NCBI GenBank assembly: GCA_033485155.1
Contig: JAWQJJ010000002.1
Span: 248,001-312,000 of the forward strand
Direction: 5' to 3'
Length of the DNA stretch: 64,000 bases
Source: Methanomassiliicoccus sp.
GTDB lineage: Archaea > Thermoplasmatota > Thermoplasmata > Methanomassiliicoccales > Methanomassiliicoccaceae
Below are positions 9,548 to 18,359 of this stretch, in pieces. The translations under genes were made by a program, and so were the position numbers. Numbering within the stretch: position 1 is the first letter of the stretch; every line of letters starts with the position of its first letter. Below the pieces are notes generated by a model. That model searched no databases and was not told the origin of the DNA. It saw only the letters and a list, made by a program, of their open reading frames with translations.

Positions 9548-10843
9548 ATGATGGCTCGCTACCCTCTCATAGTCCTCCTGTCGTTCATGGTCCTCGCCAT
9601 CCCGTTCGTCGCCATCCAAGGGGCGGCGGCGAGCCCGGAGGCTACGACATCGGTGCAGAGCGTGGCGGTCCAAGGGAACGTCTCGGGCTGTCACATCGCC
9701 GTGGACCTCAACGGCAACGCCCACCTCTGCTATTTCAACGAGGACGACGGGAAGCTGATGTATGCGACCAACGCCGGCGGGGAGTGGGCCATCCAGACCA
9801 TCGCCGATCGGGGAGAGGCAGGCAGGGACTGCTCGATCGCCGTGGATTCCAACGGCATCGCTCACGTATCCTTCGTCGGCAACATCAACGACGGCTATGG
9901 CGACCTCATTTACGCAGCTGAACGCAACGGATCGTGGGAGAGCCGGGTGATCGATCCCGGATATGTGCTGGGGTCTACTTCGATCGCCATCGACCCGAAG
10001 GACAGGGTCTGCATCAGCTACCACACCGGGCATGAGGCCAGCAACGATGATCTGATGTACGCCACCAATGCCGACGGGAAGTGGAGCACCGAGGTTGTCG
10101 ACACCGGCATCTCCGGCTACTACAACGCCCTCGCCGTGGACCTCAACGGCAACGCCCACATCCTGTCCTATGCCGGGATCGGCGGGATGCCCCTTAAGTA
10201 CAGCACCAACGCCGGAGGGTCCTGGAGCACCCAGAACGTCGAGGACAGCGTGTGGATCGGAAGCTACTGCTCGATCGCCACTGACTCCCTCGGCCGCCCT
10301 CACGCCGCCATCTCCACCAGCGACAAGATCGGCCAGGTCGATCTGAAGCACGTTCTCCTCTCCGAGAGCTCCTGGGAGCCCCAGGCGATCGAGTCCGGAG
10401 GGTATGTGTGGAGCAACTCCATCGCCGTCGACGGCAATGAGGCAGTGCACATCGCCTACCGGTCGGCCACCGACGGCAGCCTGAAGTACGCCACCAACGC
10501 CGGCGGGGAGTGGACAACGAGGACGATCGATAATACCGCCGCATCGAGCGCCTGCGCCTCCATCGCTGTCGACAGAGAGGGCAACGTCCACATGTGCTAT
10601 ATCGCCACGGACGCCTCCGGGGATCACCTGCGGTACGCTGAAGTAAAGCAAACCAAGGCCGCCGAGACGTCCACTGCCACCGAGCAGGCAGCTGATCCCG
10701 CAGTCACCGAAGAGGGGGCGACCTTCGACAGCCCCAGCACCACCTCTGCCCATCCCTTGATTGGCGGCCTGGAAATGGCCGGACTCGCTGTGATCGCCAC
10801 GGCGGGAGCGATCCTGATCCTGAAGAGACGGCTAGGGCCTTAA
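9548..10843 (+). CDS. Secreted beta-propeller surface protein with C-terminal anchor
   Basis: A 431-residue exported protein. A signal peptide (about residues 1-28) precedes roughly six repeats of 55-65 residues with the pattern 'Y.TNAGG.W....I.......SIAVD..GNAH..Y', which predicts a beta-propeller. After a Thr/Ala/Glu-rich linker comes one membrane helix (about 405-425) and a short basic tail, so the propeller faces outward. The ATG at 9548 has GGTGA seven bases upstream; the in-frame ATG at 9506 abuts its GGAGG and is less likely. It has no operon partner. The ligand is unknown; related propellers bind sugar or protein. Confidence 0.85.
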   Translation: MMARYPLIVLLSFMVLAIPFVAIQGAAASPEATTSVQSVAVQGNVSGCHIAVDLNGNAHLCYFNEDDGKLMYATNAGGEWAIQTIADRGEAGRDCSIAVDSNGIAHVSFVGNINDGYGDLIYAAERNGSWESRVIDPGYVLGSTSIAIDPKDRVCISYHTGHEASNDDLMYATNADGKWSTEVVDTGISGYYNALAVDLNGNAHILSYAGIGGMPLKYSTNAGGSWSTQNVEDSVWIGSYCSIATDSLGRPHAAISTSDKIGQVDLKHVLLSESSWEPQAIESGGYVWSNSIAVDGNEAVHIAYRSATDGSLKYATNAGGEWTTRTIDNTAASSACASIAVDREGNVHMCYIATDASGDHLRYAEVKQTKAAETSTATEQAADPAVTEEGATFDSPSTTSAHPLIGGLEMAGLAVIATAGAILILKRRLGP

Positions 10844-11029
10844 CTGGGATTGCTCACCGGCCTCTCTTTCTCAATTTTTTCACATCATCTATAGGACTCT
10901 ATCGGACATCGAGACACATTCTCGTACGCCAGCCGATTTACAAGTTTTAATTATACGTTGGACAATAAACCGGTTGGGGGAAACTAGCACGAGGAGCGTA
11001 CAGCGTCCCATCAAGGCAGGTGTTCACCG

Positions 11030-11968
11030 ATGATGCCCATTGAGGTGGCCGAACTACGGAAGAACTACGGCGAGATCAAGGCGGTCGACGGCATATCCTT
11101 CACCGTGAGGGAGGGAGAGGTCTTCGGACTGCTGGGACCGAACGGCGCCGGGAAGACCACGACCATCGAGATCCTGGAAGGTCTCCGGAGGAAGGACGGC
11201 GGCGAGGCGCGCGTCCTGGGTCTGGACCCCTGGGACGAGGGCAACGCCCTCCACAACAAGATCGGGGTCATCCCCCAGGAGTTCAACTTCTTCGAGAAGA
11301 CCACCCCGCGGGAGGCCGTCATCTACTATGCCAGCCTCTTCGGGGTCAAGGTGGATCCGGACGAGATCCTGAGGTCGGTGCTTCTCGACGACTCCGCCAA
11401 CAACGGGTTCGAGAACCTATCGGGAGGGCAAAAACAGAAGACCGGGCTCGCTTTGTCCCTAGTCAACTCACCGGACCTGCTGTTCCTGGACGAGCCGACC
11501 ACCGGTCTCGACCCCAACGCCCGGCGGGCGATCTGGGAGGTCATCAAGGGCCTCAAGGCCAAGGGTAAGACGATCATCCTCACCACCCACTATCTGGACG
11601 AGGCTCAGCAGCTCTCCGACCGCGTGGCCATCATGAACCATGGGCATATCGTGGCCCTGGGCACCACCGAGGAGATCATTAGCCAGCATGGCTCTGGAGA
11701 GAGGTTAGAGATCCAGGGGAGCAAGGAGCTTGCTGACTACATCCGGACGAGCACAGGGCTGGAGGTCGAGGCCCACGACAACGTCGTCAGCATCGCCATG
11801 AAGCACAAGAACGATGCCCTGGCCGCGCTGGAGGCGGCCGACCGCTCTAAGATGGAGTGGGGCGACATCCGCACCCGGCGGGACAGTCTGGACGACGTGT
11901 TCGTGAAGCTGGTGCGGGGACAGGTAGATGATAGCGGAGAGTTCGTGGGGGGTGGCCGCAGTGGATAA
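11030..11968 (+). CDS. ABC transporter ATP-binding protein (ABC-2 exporter type)
   Basis: A 312-residue nucleotide-binding subunit of the drug/Na+ exporter (CcmA) class. Walker A is GPNGAGKTT (about residues 37-45), the signature LSGGQKQKTGLA, Walker B LLFLDEPTTGLD and the switch His in LTTHYLDEA. A C-terminal domain of about 80 residues (after 'GTTEEII') is typical of this class. The stop overlaps the start of the permease gene, so the two are co-translated. The substrate is not readable; drugs, lipids and peptides are all known for relatives. Confidence 0.93.
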   Translation: MMPIEVAELRKNYGEIKAVDGISFTVREGEVFGLLGPNGAGKTTTIEILEGLRRKDGGEARVLGLDPWDEGNALHNKIGVIPQEFNFFEKTTPREAVIYYASLFGVKVDPDEILRSVLLDDSANNGFENLSGGQKQKTGLALSLVNSPDLLFLDEPTTGLDPNARRAIWEVIKGLKAKGKTIILTTHYLDEAQQLSDRVAIMNHGHIVALGTTEEIISQHGSGERLEIQGSKELADYIRTSTGLEVEAHDNVVSIAMKHKNDALAALEAADRSKMEWGDIRTRRDSLDDVFVKLVRGQVDDSGEFVGGGRSG

Positions 11969-13097
11969 GCGTCCTCGCAGCAGGTTCAGCGGTCGCCGGG
12001 TCATGGCCGACTTCAGGGTCTACAGCCGCGGCTACATGCGGAACCGGGTGGGACTCTTCTTTGGCCTCGTCTTCCCGATCATCCTCATCCTCATCTTCGG
12101 CGCTATCTTCTCCGGGACGTCGTCGGGGACGGTGACCGTGTACGTCCAGAACCAGGACACCGGCCCCTTCCCCAACCCGCAGATGGATGTCGCCAGCCAG
12201 TTCATCGGCGCGCTGAACAGCTCGGGAACCGTCACCGTGGTCATGGTGGACCCCTCCGAGGACTTCTCGAGGTACCTCGCCGATCACTCCTCATCGGACG
12301 GCATCATCATCCCGGCCAACTTCTCCGCGGACTATCAGGCCGCTCAGCCCATCAACGTCACCGTGTACGGTAATCCCTCTTCCAGCACCAGCAGTATCGT
12401 CTCCGGCACGGTCAACGGGATAGCCAACGGGTTCAACCTCCATCGGTTCAACGGGACGAGCGTCATCGGCGTCGATCAGGCCACGGTCAACTCCCAGCAG
12501 ACCCAGTACATCGACTTCCTCATCCCCGGACTGATCGGCTTCTCCATCCTGGTCAGCCCCATGTTCTCGCTGGTCAACATTTCCTCGGAGTACAAGAAGA
12601 ACAAGCTGTTCAAGCAGCTGAGCCTCACCCCCCTGACCAAGATGGAATGGCTGGCGTCGAAGGTGATGTGGTACATCGTGCTCTCGTCAGCCTCCTTCAT
12701 CCTCATGGTGCTGGTGGGAGTGGCCGCGTTCGGGGCTCACATCACCCTGACCCCGGGAATCATCCCCTTCCTCATCCTGGGCCCCACGCTCTTCGCGTCG
12801 ATAGGCATGCTGGTCGGCACGGTGTCCAAGAACCCCGAGACCGCCGGCGTGGTCGGCAACATCGTCACCTTCCCCATGATGTTTCTGGCGGGGACCTTCT
12901 TCCCCATCAGCGTCATGCCTGACTATCTGCAGGCCATAGCCCACGTGCTCCCGCTGTACTACGTCATCGAGGGGCTGAACAACGTCATGGTCTACGGCAA
13001 TATGGCCGGAGCGCTCTTCGATATCGCCGTCGTAGCCGTCCTGACCGCGATCTTCTTCATCGCCGCGGTGAAGCTGTTCAAATGGAGGGAGGACTGA
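11961..13097 (+). CDS. ABC-2 type transporter permease
   Basis: A 378-residue permease partner of the preceding ATPase. One membrane helix near the N terminus ('VGLFFGLVFPIILILIFGAIF') is followed by an outer domain of about 150 residues and then five or six helices (about 180-370), the layout of the ABC-2 family. The GTG at 11961 has a GGGGGGTGG ribosome site and overlaps the ATPase stop by eight bases (GTGGATAA). An earlier ATG at 11928 lies within the ATPase gene and adds 11 residues with no obvious ribosome site. With the ATPase it forms a complete exporter. Confidence 0.9.
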   Translation: MDKRPRSRFSGRRVMADFRVYSRGYMRNRVGLFFGLVFPIILILIFGAIFSGTSSGTVTVYVQNQDTGPFPNPQMDVASQFIGALNSSGTVTVVMVDPSEDFSRYLADHSSSDGIIIPANFSADYQAAQPINVTVYGNPSSSTSSIVSGTVNGIANGFNLHRFNGTSVIGVDQATVNSQQTQYIDFLIPGLIGFSILVSPMFSLVNISSEYKKNKLFKQLSLTPLTKMEWLASKVMWYIVLSSASFILMVLVGVAAFGAHITLTPGIIPFLILGPTLFASIGMLVGTVSKNPETAGVVGNIVTFPMMFLAGTFFPISVMPDYLQAIAHVLPLYYVIEGLNNVMVYGNMAGALFDIAVVAVLTAIFFIAAVKLFKWRED

Positions 13098-13134
13098 GCG
13101 AGGCCGTCGATAGCGGATGCTTCCGGCTCCTCGA

Positions 13135-14280
13135 TCACGGGCGGCCCCGGTCGAGGATCGGCCTCCCCTCCATGTCCCGGGGGAGGCCGACGTACCTCAG
13201 CACCTCCTCGTCTAGTAGGAGGTCGATGACCGGTACCACCAGGAACACCGGCAGGTATCCGAAGATGTTCGTCTCCACCACATCGTACACCGCCATCGGG
13301 CAGTAGGTGCACATGAGCTCCTCGTAGCTTCGTCCGTCGACCGTGGGGCGGGTGGCATCGGAATCGATCAGGGCATCGAGAGGCTGTAGGCAATCCTGCT
13401 CGAGGTCCTGCAACCGCTGGTCGATGAGCACAAGCGCCATCTGGCGGCTGGCCCTGCTCTGCAGCACGCGCATGATGAGGAACTCCGCCCCCAGGATGGC
13501 CGCCAATGCCAGGATGTGTGAGATATCGTTGCCCTGGAAGAAGCCAATCAGCAGGTCCAGGGTCTTACCGGGAAGCAGTATCGCCCCGACCGCCACGACG
13601 CAGATGACGAAGACGATGCTGCCCGCGAACACCATCGCCCAGATGTATGCCTGCCGTCCCTTGGAGCGGGCGGTCAGAATGCGATACTTGAGGGAGCGGG
13701 CCATCTTGGTGAAGCCCTGCGATTGCGGACTGACGATCACCACGAGAAGCAAGTAAGCCATGATGACCAGGATCTGGACGATCAGGTTGAGGGTCAGCCC
13801 CGCTGGGAGCTCTCCGAGCAAGGTCCCATGGATTATCGTGAACACGAATCCTATGCCGAACAGCACGAAGAAGCTCCGGGCCAGGGGGACCATCCCCACC
13901 AGGAACATGGTCAGGCCCACCTCCACCGCGAACCGGCGCCTGTATCTCAGCATGAAGAGGAGCGGTTCCTTGATGGGTCGCTTGGGGATAAGCGGTCTTT
14001 TCTCCCTCCGCTCGCCGCGGTGCCTGGTGAGGGGAAGGAAGAAGACGATGTAGTTGAACGAGTAGAGGATGAAAGTAACGATGGCCCACACGATCAGGGC
14101 CTCGTACCAGGTGAGCATGATGAGGGTGGAGACGATGAGCAGGGCGGCCGTCAGCACGATGAACTCCCCGTCGTACTTCGCTGGCGAGAGGACCGCACGG
14201 CGCATCGCCCGGTAGCGGTCAATGTCCGCCTGGACCCTGGACCTCATCTCCGCCATCCCCGCGTCGTCAGTCCTGCTCAT
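13135..14280 (-). CDS. Conserved-looking multipass membrane protein of unknown function
   Basis: A 381-residue protein I do not recognise. A charged N terminus (residues 1-35) precedes two close helices ('FIVLTAALLIVSTLIML', 'ALIVWAIVTFILYSF'). After a very basic cytoplasmic stretch ('RHRGERREKRPLIPKRPIKE') come four or five more helices to about residue 270. The C-terminal 110 residues are mostly soluble, with 'DQRLQDLEQDCLQPLDALID' (helical) and 'YEELMCTYCPMAVYDVVETN', which contains a Cys-x2-Cys pair. It converges on the ABC exporter operon with a 37-base gap. Confidence 0.7.
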   Translation of the reverse strand: MSRTDDAGMAEMRSRVQADIDRYRAMRRAVLSPAKYDGEFIVLTAALLIVSTLIMLTWYEALIVWAIVTFILYSFNYIVFFLPLTRHRGERREKRPLIPKRPIKEPLLFMLRYRRRFAVEVGLTMFLVGMVPLARSFFVLFGIGFVFTIIHGTLLGELPAGLTLNLIVQILVIMAYLLLVVIVSPQSQGFTKMARSLKYRILTARSKGRQAYIWAMVFAGSIVFVICVVAVGAILLPGKTLDLLIGFFQGNDISHILALAAILGAEFLIMRVLQSRASRQMALVLIDQRLQDLEQDCLQPLDALIDSDATRPTVDGRSYEELMCTYCPMAVYDVVETNIFGYLPVFLVVPVIDLLLDEEVLRYVGLPRDMEGRPILDRGRP

Positions 14281-14395
14281 CTAGCCCCCCTAACGCCAGT
14301 ATGGCCGACACCACCAAATAACCGACCGCCGCCCCTAAGAATATTGCTCTGATGTCTTTGGATCCAATAAAACCCTAGGGCCGAGAGCGAGCACC

Positions 14396-14962
14396 TCACG
14401 GCTGTGCGGCCTTGTAGCGAGCGTACCGCCCCGCCAGATGCTCGTCTCTGAGCGCATGGTAGGCACGGGCGTTGTTCTCCGCCCGGTCGTGGACGGTGGG
14501 GTCGTTGGACCTCACTATCCTTCCGGGCACGCCGACGACGATCGAGCCCGAAGGGATGACCATTTTGCCGGTGACGACCGCATTGGCGCCTATGATGCAG
14601 TCGTCGCTGATGATCGCTCCCTCTACCACCGTCGCGTTCATCCCAATGATGCAATGGTCGCCGACCTTCGCCCTGTTGATGATCGCCCCATGGCCGACGG
14701 TGACGTTCCTTCCGATGATCGTCGGGAATCCCGTGTCCACGTGCAGTACGGCGTGCTCCTGCACGTTGCTGCCCTCTCCCACCACCACGCGATCATGGTC
14801 CGCTCGTATCACTGCATACGGCCAGATGCTGACCCCATCCTCCAGCTCGTAGTTGCCGATGAGCACCGCGGTGGGATCGATGTACCTGCACACTCTTCCA
14901 TCCTCTGGGAACGGTATCGCCGGAAGGCACCTAATACTATTCTTGACCTTAGAAGCTGACAA
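14396..14962 (-). CDS. Gamma-carbonic-anhydrase-like hexapeptide protein, one zinc ligand replaced
   Basis: A 188-residue left-handed beta-helix protein of the gamma-carbonic anhydrase/YrdA-PaaY group, with [IV]-G-x4 repeats from about residue 30 to 150. Arg53 and Gln68 ('VIRAD', 'NVQEHAVLH'), conserved in the family, are present. Two zinc histidines match (His74 in VLH, His91 in VGH), but the third, normally in 'LHGC', is Asn96 in 'AIINR'; a histidine occurs seven residues later (His103). This may change or abolish carbonic anhydrase activity. The start is a TTG without a clear ribosome site. It is divergent from the HD-domain gene. Confidence 0.85.
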   Translation of the reverse strand: MSASKVKNSIRCLPAIPFPEDGRVCRYIDPTAVLIGNYELEDGVSIWPYAVIRADHDRVVVGEGSNVQEHAVLHVDTGFPTIIGRNVTVGHGAIINRAKVGDHCIIGMNATVVEGAIISDDCIIGANAVVTGKMVIPSGSIVVGVPGRIVRSNDPTVHDRAENNARAYHALRDEHLAGRYARYKAAQP

Positions 14963-15013
14963 TGTGCCATAGCCATTTAAGACTCAGCTGGCCATAATGA
15001 TGGAGGAACGAGC

Positions 15014-15565
15014 ATGGTCTCAAGAGAATCCGCCCTGGCCTTGGTGCGCGAGCACGTGAAGAAGGAGAGCAACATCAAGCACATGGTGGCGGTGGGCGCG
15101 ATCATGCGCGAGATCGCTGTCCGCTCGGGCGAGGACGCCGATCGGTGGGAGCTCGCCGGGATACTCCACGACATCGACATGGAGGTGTGCTCGGGGATGA
15201 GAGACCACACCTTGGTGGCGAAGGATCTTCTCGCCGGAAAGGTCGACGAGGGGCTCGTGGAGGTCATCATGGCCCACAACCACGAGGTCACCGGCATACC
15301 GGTCGATAGCCGATTCAAGGTCGCCCTCATCGCCGCGGACGCGGCCTCCGGGCTGGTCATCGCCTGTGCCCTGGTGATGCCATCCAAGAGGCTTGCCGAT
15401 GTCCAGTTGTCCTCATTGAGGAAGAAGTTCGGGAACAAGGACTTTGCCAAGGGCGTAAGTCGGGAGCGCATCATGCGCTGCGAGGAGCTGGGCATGCCTC
15501 GTGACGAGTTCCTGGAAGTTGCCCTGGACGGTCTGAATAAAGTCTCCGCCGAGCTTGGTTTGTGA
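15014..15565 (+). CDS. HD-domain (HDIG-type) metal-dependent phosphohydrolase-like protein
   Basis: A 183-residue soluble protein. The HD motif is in 'WELAGILHDIDME' (about residues 46-58), with 'IMAHNHE' further on as a later metal-site motif; this is the compact HDIG form found alone in many archaea. The family hydrolyses nucleotide or phosphate esters, but single-domain members such as this are mostly uncharacterised. GGAGG lies seven bases before the ATG. No operon partner; the next gene is convergent and 20 bases away. Confidence 0.85.
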   Translation: MVSRESALALVREHVKKESNIKHMVAVGAIMREIAVRSGEDADRWELAGILHDIDMEVCSGMRDHTLVAKDLLAGKVDEGLVEVIMAHNHEVTGIPVDSRFKVALIAADAASGLVIACALVMPSKRLADVQLSSLRKKFGNKDFAKGVSRERIMRCEELGMPRDEFLEVALDGLNKVSAELGL

Positions 15566-15585
15566 GGCTCAGGCGATCAGGTCGC

Positions 15586-15765
15586 TCATCGCTCGCCCTT
15601 CTGCTCCTTCGTCTCTCCCTTCTCCCGCCTCTCCTTGTTGACGGTGGCGGCGGCGATGCGCTTGGCATCCTCCTCCGAGCGTCCTTCCTTTTCCTCCTCG
15701 GACTCTTTGATGTGCTGATACTGCCGCTCCTCTTTCTTGGTGAAATACTCGGGCATGGTCACCAT
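15586..15765 (-). CDS. Small highly charged conserved protein (ERQYxHIKES family)
   Basis: A 59-residue protein too short for most gene finders. The core 'KKEERQYQHIKESEEE' and 'SEEDAKRIAAATVNKERREKG' match a small family widespread in bacteria and archaea, often labelled plasmid stabilisation protein without experimental support. About half the residues are charged, so it is probably helical. Two starts are possible: ATG at 15765, or ATG at 15756 preceded closely by GGTGA. The partly overlapping longer minus-strand frame (15569-15922) has poor composition and was rejected. Function unknown; nucleic-acid binding is plausible from charge only. Confidence 0.75.
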   Translation of the reverse strand: MVTMPEYFTKKEERQYQHIKESEEEKEGRSEEDAKRIAAATVNKERREKGETKEQKGER

Positions 15766-16424
15766 CGAGCACTAAATGTGAGAGAGGGTCACATAAAACA
15801 CGTCCCGGCCGGGGCAGGTACGGCGATAGGCTGCATGCCTGGCCTCTTGAATAATGGTGCCGTTGACGACAACGTGATCGTCGGCTTGAGCCGGGATCTA
15901 CGCGAATATCGCACGACGGCAAACAGAATCACGTGATTGAGAACAAGTGGGGCCGGGGGAAGGAGTTGCACCTTCGAACGCGGACTTGCGGTCCACTCCA
16001 TTGATGCTCTGGCACCCCGGCATGGTGTGACGATCGGGAAGTATTTCCCGGCCAGGTCACCCGCTGCCTCCTCAAGAGAATCGAATGACGTTATAAAACC
16101 CACCCCCACCAGTATCACCTTCGATATAATGGGCGAGGCGATGGCTCTACGGCATATCTGCGCGGTCAACCAGATGGGAGCCAGTTCCTCTGATCTCGAG
16201 CCCGGCACCGGCCTAGAATGTTCTCGGTCGTCGACCGCTGTTCCCCTGGAGACACCAATGGTCACTTATGTAGGATTGACGACCGAGAAGGTCCTTCGCG
16301 TGCTAAGATTTACAAAGAGTATATGTGAGCACAAGCGGTTGTTTGTTCTCCCGGCTGGCAGGGCTTCAAGTCCTTCGATTGTCGCCCAGGTTTCCTCCGT
16401 TGGCTCTATCGGCCGGGAGGTAAC
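15766..16424. other. Gene-poor stretch around the tRNA-like element
   Basis: Apart from the tRNA-like element, no gene is convincing here. Overlapping frames exist on both strands (for example 15789-16265 minus and 15937-16593 plus), but they cross the tRNA-like sequence and match nothing recognised. The region may be a remnant of an inserted or deleted segment. Confidence 0.4.
15948..16021 (-). tRNA. tRNA-Cys-like gene (anticodon GCA) with unusual core
   Basis: On the minus strand 74 bases fold as a cloverleaf. The acceptor is GCCGGGG (16015-16021) with CCCCGGC (15952-15958), seven perfect pairs, then C73 and an encoded CCA (15948-15950). The T arm is GAAGG/CCTTC with a seven-base loop. The anticodon stem is GTGGA/TCCGC around CCGCAAG, giving anticodon GCA (Cys). 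The D stem has three pairs. Oddities: C instead of U at 33, G at 55 in the T loop (TGCAACT), no GG in the D loop, and C rather than U as discriminator. It is either a decaying tRNA-Cys copy or a specialised tRNA-like RNA. Confidence 0.5.
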
Positions 16425-16476
16425 AAAAAAAGGCTGCGGTGGGGGTGGGGCGGCTTCGTCCCGCTCGCCCCACCGC
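16425..16476 (-). terminator. Strong hairpin plus T7 terminator
   Basis: GCGGTGGGG (16436-16444) pairs with CCCCACCGC (16468-16476), with further G/C pairing possible around the central CTTCG. On the minus strand the hairpin is followed by seven T (16425-16431). It lies directly after the stop of the gene at 16478-18325. Confidence 0.75.
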
Positions 16477-16477
16477 C

Positions 16478-18325
16478 CTACTTCCTTCTGCGCACCATGT
16501 ACACAACGAAACCGACCCCGATCACCGCGACGATCAATACCGCCGCTATCGGAACGAGGTCCAGGGACTGGCCGTCGGCGCTCTCAAGGCTAAGCGCTCC
16601 GATGTCCTTGGTGCCAGAGGCTGCGACATCGACGCTCATGGTCGCCACCCGGTAGCCGTCCTTGCTCACGGTGATGGTGAAGTGGCCGACCCCGAGTTTG
16701 TCGAAGAAGAAACGGCCATTGGCGTCAGTGGTCGTGGTCATGCCGTTGCTGAGCTTGACCACGGCATTGGCGACCGCTTTCCCATTGGCATCCCTGATAA
16801 CGCCCGAGATGCTGCCATGGTCGCTGATGGTGGTGAACGACCAGCTCACGTTGAAAGAATCTCCCTTAGCGGTCTTGCCGGAGACGGTGGCCTCGTAGGT
16901 GGTTTCCGGGCTGAGGGTCGAGGACGGAGTGAAGGTGACATTGTCACCGTTCCACGACAGCGTGCCGGTGACGCCCTTGACGGTGAGGCTGATGGATCCC
17001 TTGTCCACAGGGTCAGTGAACGAGACGACGATGGCAGTGTCGTTCTTCACGTCGCTGCCAGTGGGAGTAAAGGTCATCGAGGGAGCATGCAGGTTCACGC
17101 TGAAGGTGACCGATGTCTTGGCCGAGTTGCCGGCCGCGTCAAACACCTGCACCCAGGCGGTATGCGATCCCTCGGAAAGGGAGGTGAAGGCCATCGACTC
17201 GCCGGTAGTATCGGCCCACGTCCCGTTGTCCATGGAGACCTGTGCCCTTATCACCCAGGTGCCTTTGTCGTCGGCATTCCACCCGATGGTGACCATGCCC
17301 GTGCTGTGTGTCGATTGCTGGGCAGGGGTCGTTATGTTCACCGTGGGAGAGACCATGTCCACGGTAAACGACGCCTCGGCCACCGTCTTCATGGTCTCGG
17401 TATTGGTCGAGTTGCTGGCGAGGCTGAATAACTGGTACTGTCCATCACTGGGAGCGATGAATGTGATGGGAGAGGTGCTGAACAGGCCGTCAGTGTGGGT
17501 GGCGTCGACGTAATGGGTCCACCCTCCCCCGTTGATGCGGTAGTAGAGAGAGACACGGTCGGCGTTGGTCCAGGTCACCGGCACCTGTACGGTCCGGCTA
17601 CTGTAGTAATCGCTGATCCCGCTGCCGATATGAGAGGCGGGCGGATCGGCGAGCACGTTGGCCGCGTTCAGGCTCATATCATCGATGAGCGCACCGGGGT
17701 AGTCTTTGGTACCGGCCGCGGCGCTGGACTTGAACTCCCACTCCAGCCAAGTCGTTCCCGCCGGCAGGGAGACCGTCGCCAGCTGCCATCCGCCGCTGTC
17801 GGCCGAGGGCTGCTTCCAGACCATTGTCGTCGCCGTCCCGTTATTGGCGTTGACGCACAGGTAGTTCGAGGCGGTATCCGACGTCTTGGCCCAGTAATAG
17901 AAGCTGAGGGTCAGTCCCTCGAGGCGGGTGGGGTTGGATACCGTGTATCTCACCCACGAGTCCATGCCCGGGTCGGGGTAGCCGTTATCGATGTTCTTCT
18001 CGCCGTTGGGACCATTGCCCAGCTTGGCACAATAGAGCGCCGTGTATTCGGTGTGCGGACTGATGGTATATCCCACCGCCCGGGACAGGTTGCCGAACCA
18101 TGTGGAATTGGCCCGGCACCACAGGTCGTCGTCATGGCCTGCGGCGTAGTCTCCACGGGACCACCCCAAGGACTCCCATTCCACGATGAAGTCCCCGTTG
18201 CCGTCGAAATTGGTCTCAAAAACCACTGCTGGCGTGGCGGCCTGAGTTACACTTACTGGTACTAGCACGATGAGTAGCATGGCGGTCAAGAGCACCGCTG
18301 AGGTTATGCCCCGTATTTGGCCCAC
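16478..18325 (-). CDS. Membrane-anchored multi-domain surface protein
   Basis: A 615-residue exported protein. A signal peptide (1-30) precedes a jelly-roll domain (about 30-215) with 'DDLWCRANSTW', 'ALYCAKLG' and 'LTLSFYYWAKTSD', shared with 20817-22553. Next are two Ig-like domains, the first with 'YYRINGGGWTHY', a Big_5-type domain ('PSMTFTPTGSDVKNDTAIVV'), a carboxypeptidase-regulatory-like domain (about 505-585, 'GSISGVIRDANGKAVANAVV'), and one C-terminal helix with a basic tail (VRRRK). It probably stands on the cell surface. The GTG start lacks a ribosome site, and a TATA-like CTTAAATAATT lies about 25-30 bases upstream, suggesting a leaderless mRNA. Confidence 0.85.
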   Translation of the reverse strand: MGQIRGITSAVLLTAMLLIVLVPVSVTQAATPAVVFETNFDGNGDFIVEWESLGWSRGDYAAGHDDDLWCRANSTWFGNLSRAVGYTISPHTEYTALYCAKLGNGPNGEKNIDNGYPDPGMDSWVRYTVSNPTRLEGLTLSFYYWAKTSDTASNYLCVNANNGTATTMVWKQPSADSGGWQLATVSLPAGTTWLEWEFKSSAAAGTKDYPGALIDDMSLNAANVLADPPASHIGSGISDYYSSRTVQVPVTWTNADRVSLYYRINGGGWTHYVDATHTDGLFSTSPITFIAPSDGQYQLFSLASNSTNTETMKTVAEASFTVDMVSPTVNITTPAQQSTHSTGMVTIGWNADDKGTWVIRAQVSMDNGTWADTTGESMAFTSLSEGSHTAWVQVFDAAGNSAKTSVTFSVNLHAPSMTFTPTGSDVKNDTAIVVSFTDPVDKGSISLTVKGVTGTLSWNGDNVTFTPSSTLSPETTYEATVSGKTAKGDSFNVSWSFTTISDHGSISGVIRDANGKAVANAVVKLSNGMTTTTDANGRFFFDKLGVGHFTITVSKDGYRVATMSVDVAASGTKDIGALSLESADGQSLDLVPIAAVLIVAVIGVGFVVYMVRRRK

Positions 18326-18359
18326 GGATTGAATTAAGTCGAGCTTGAATTATTTAAGT

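Noticed and set aside
15789-16265. 158-codon minus-strand frame across the tRNA-like element
   Set aside because: It crosses a well-folded cloverleaf, has no recognisable domain and competes with a plus-strand frame of similar quality.
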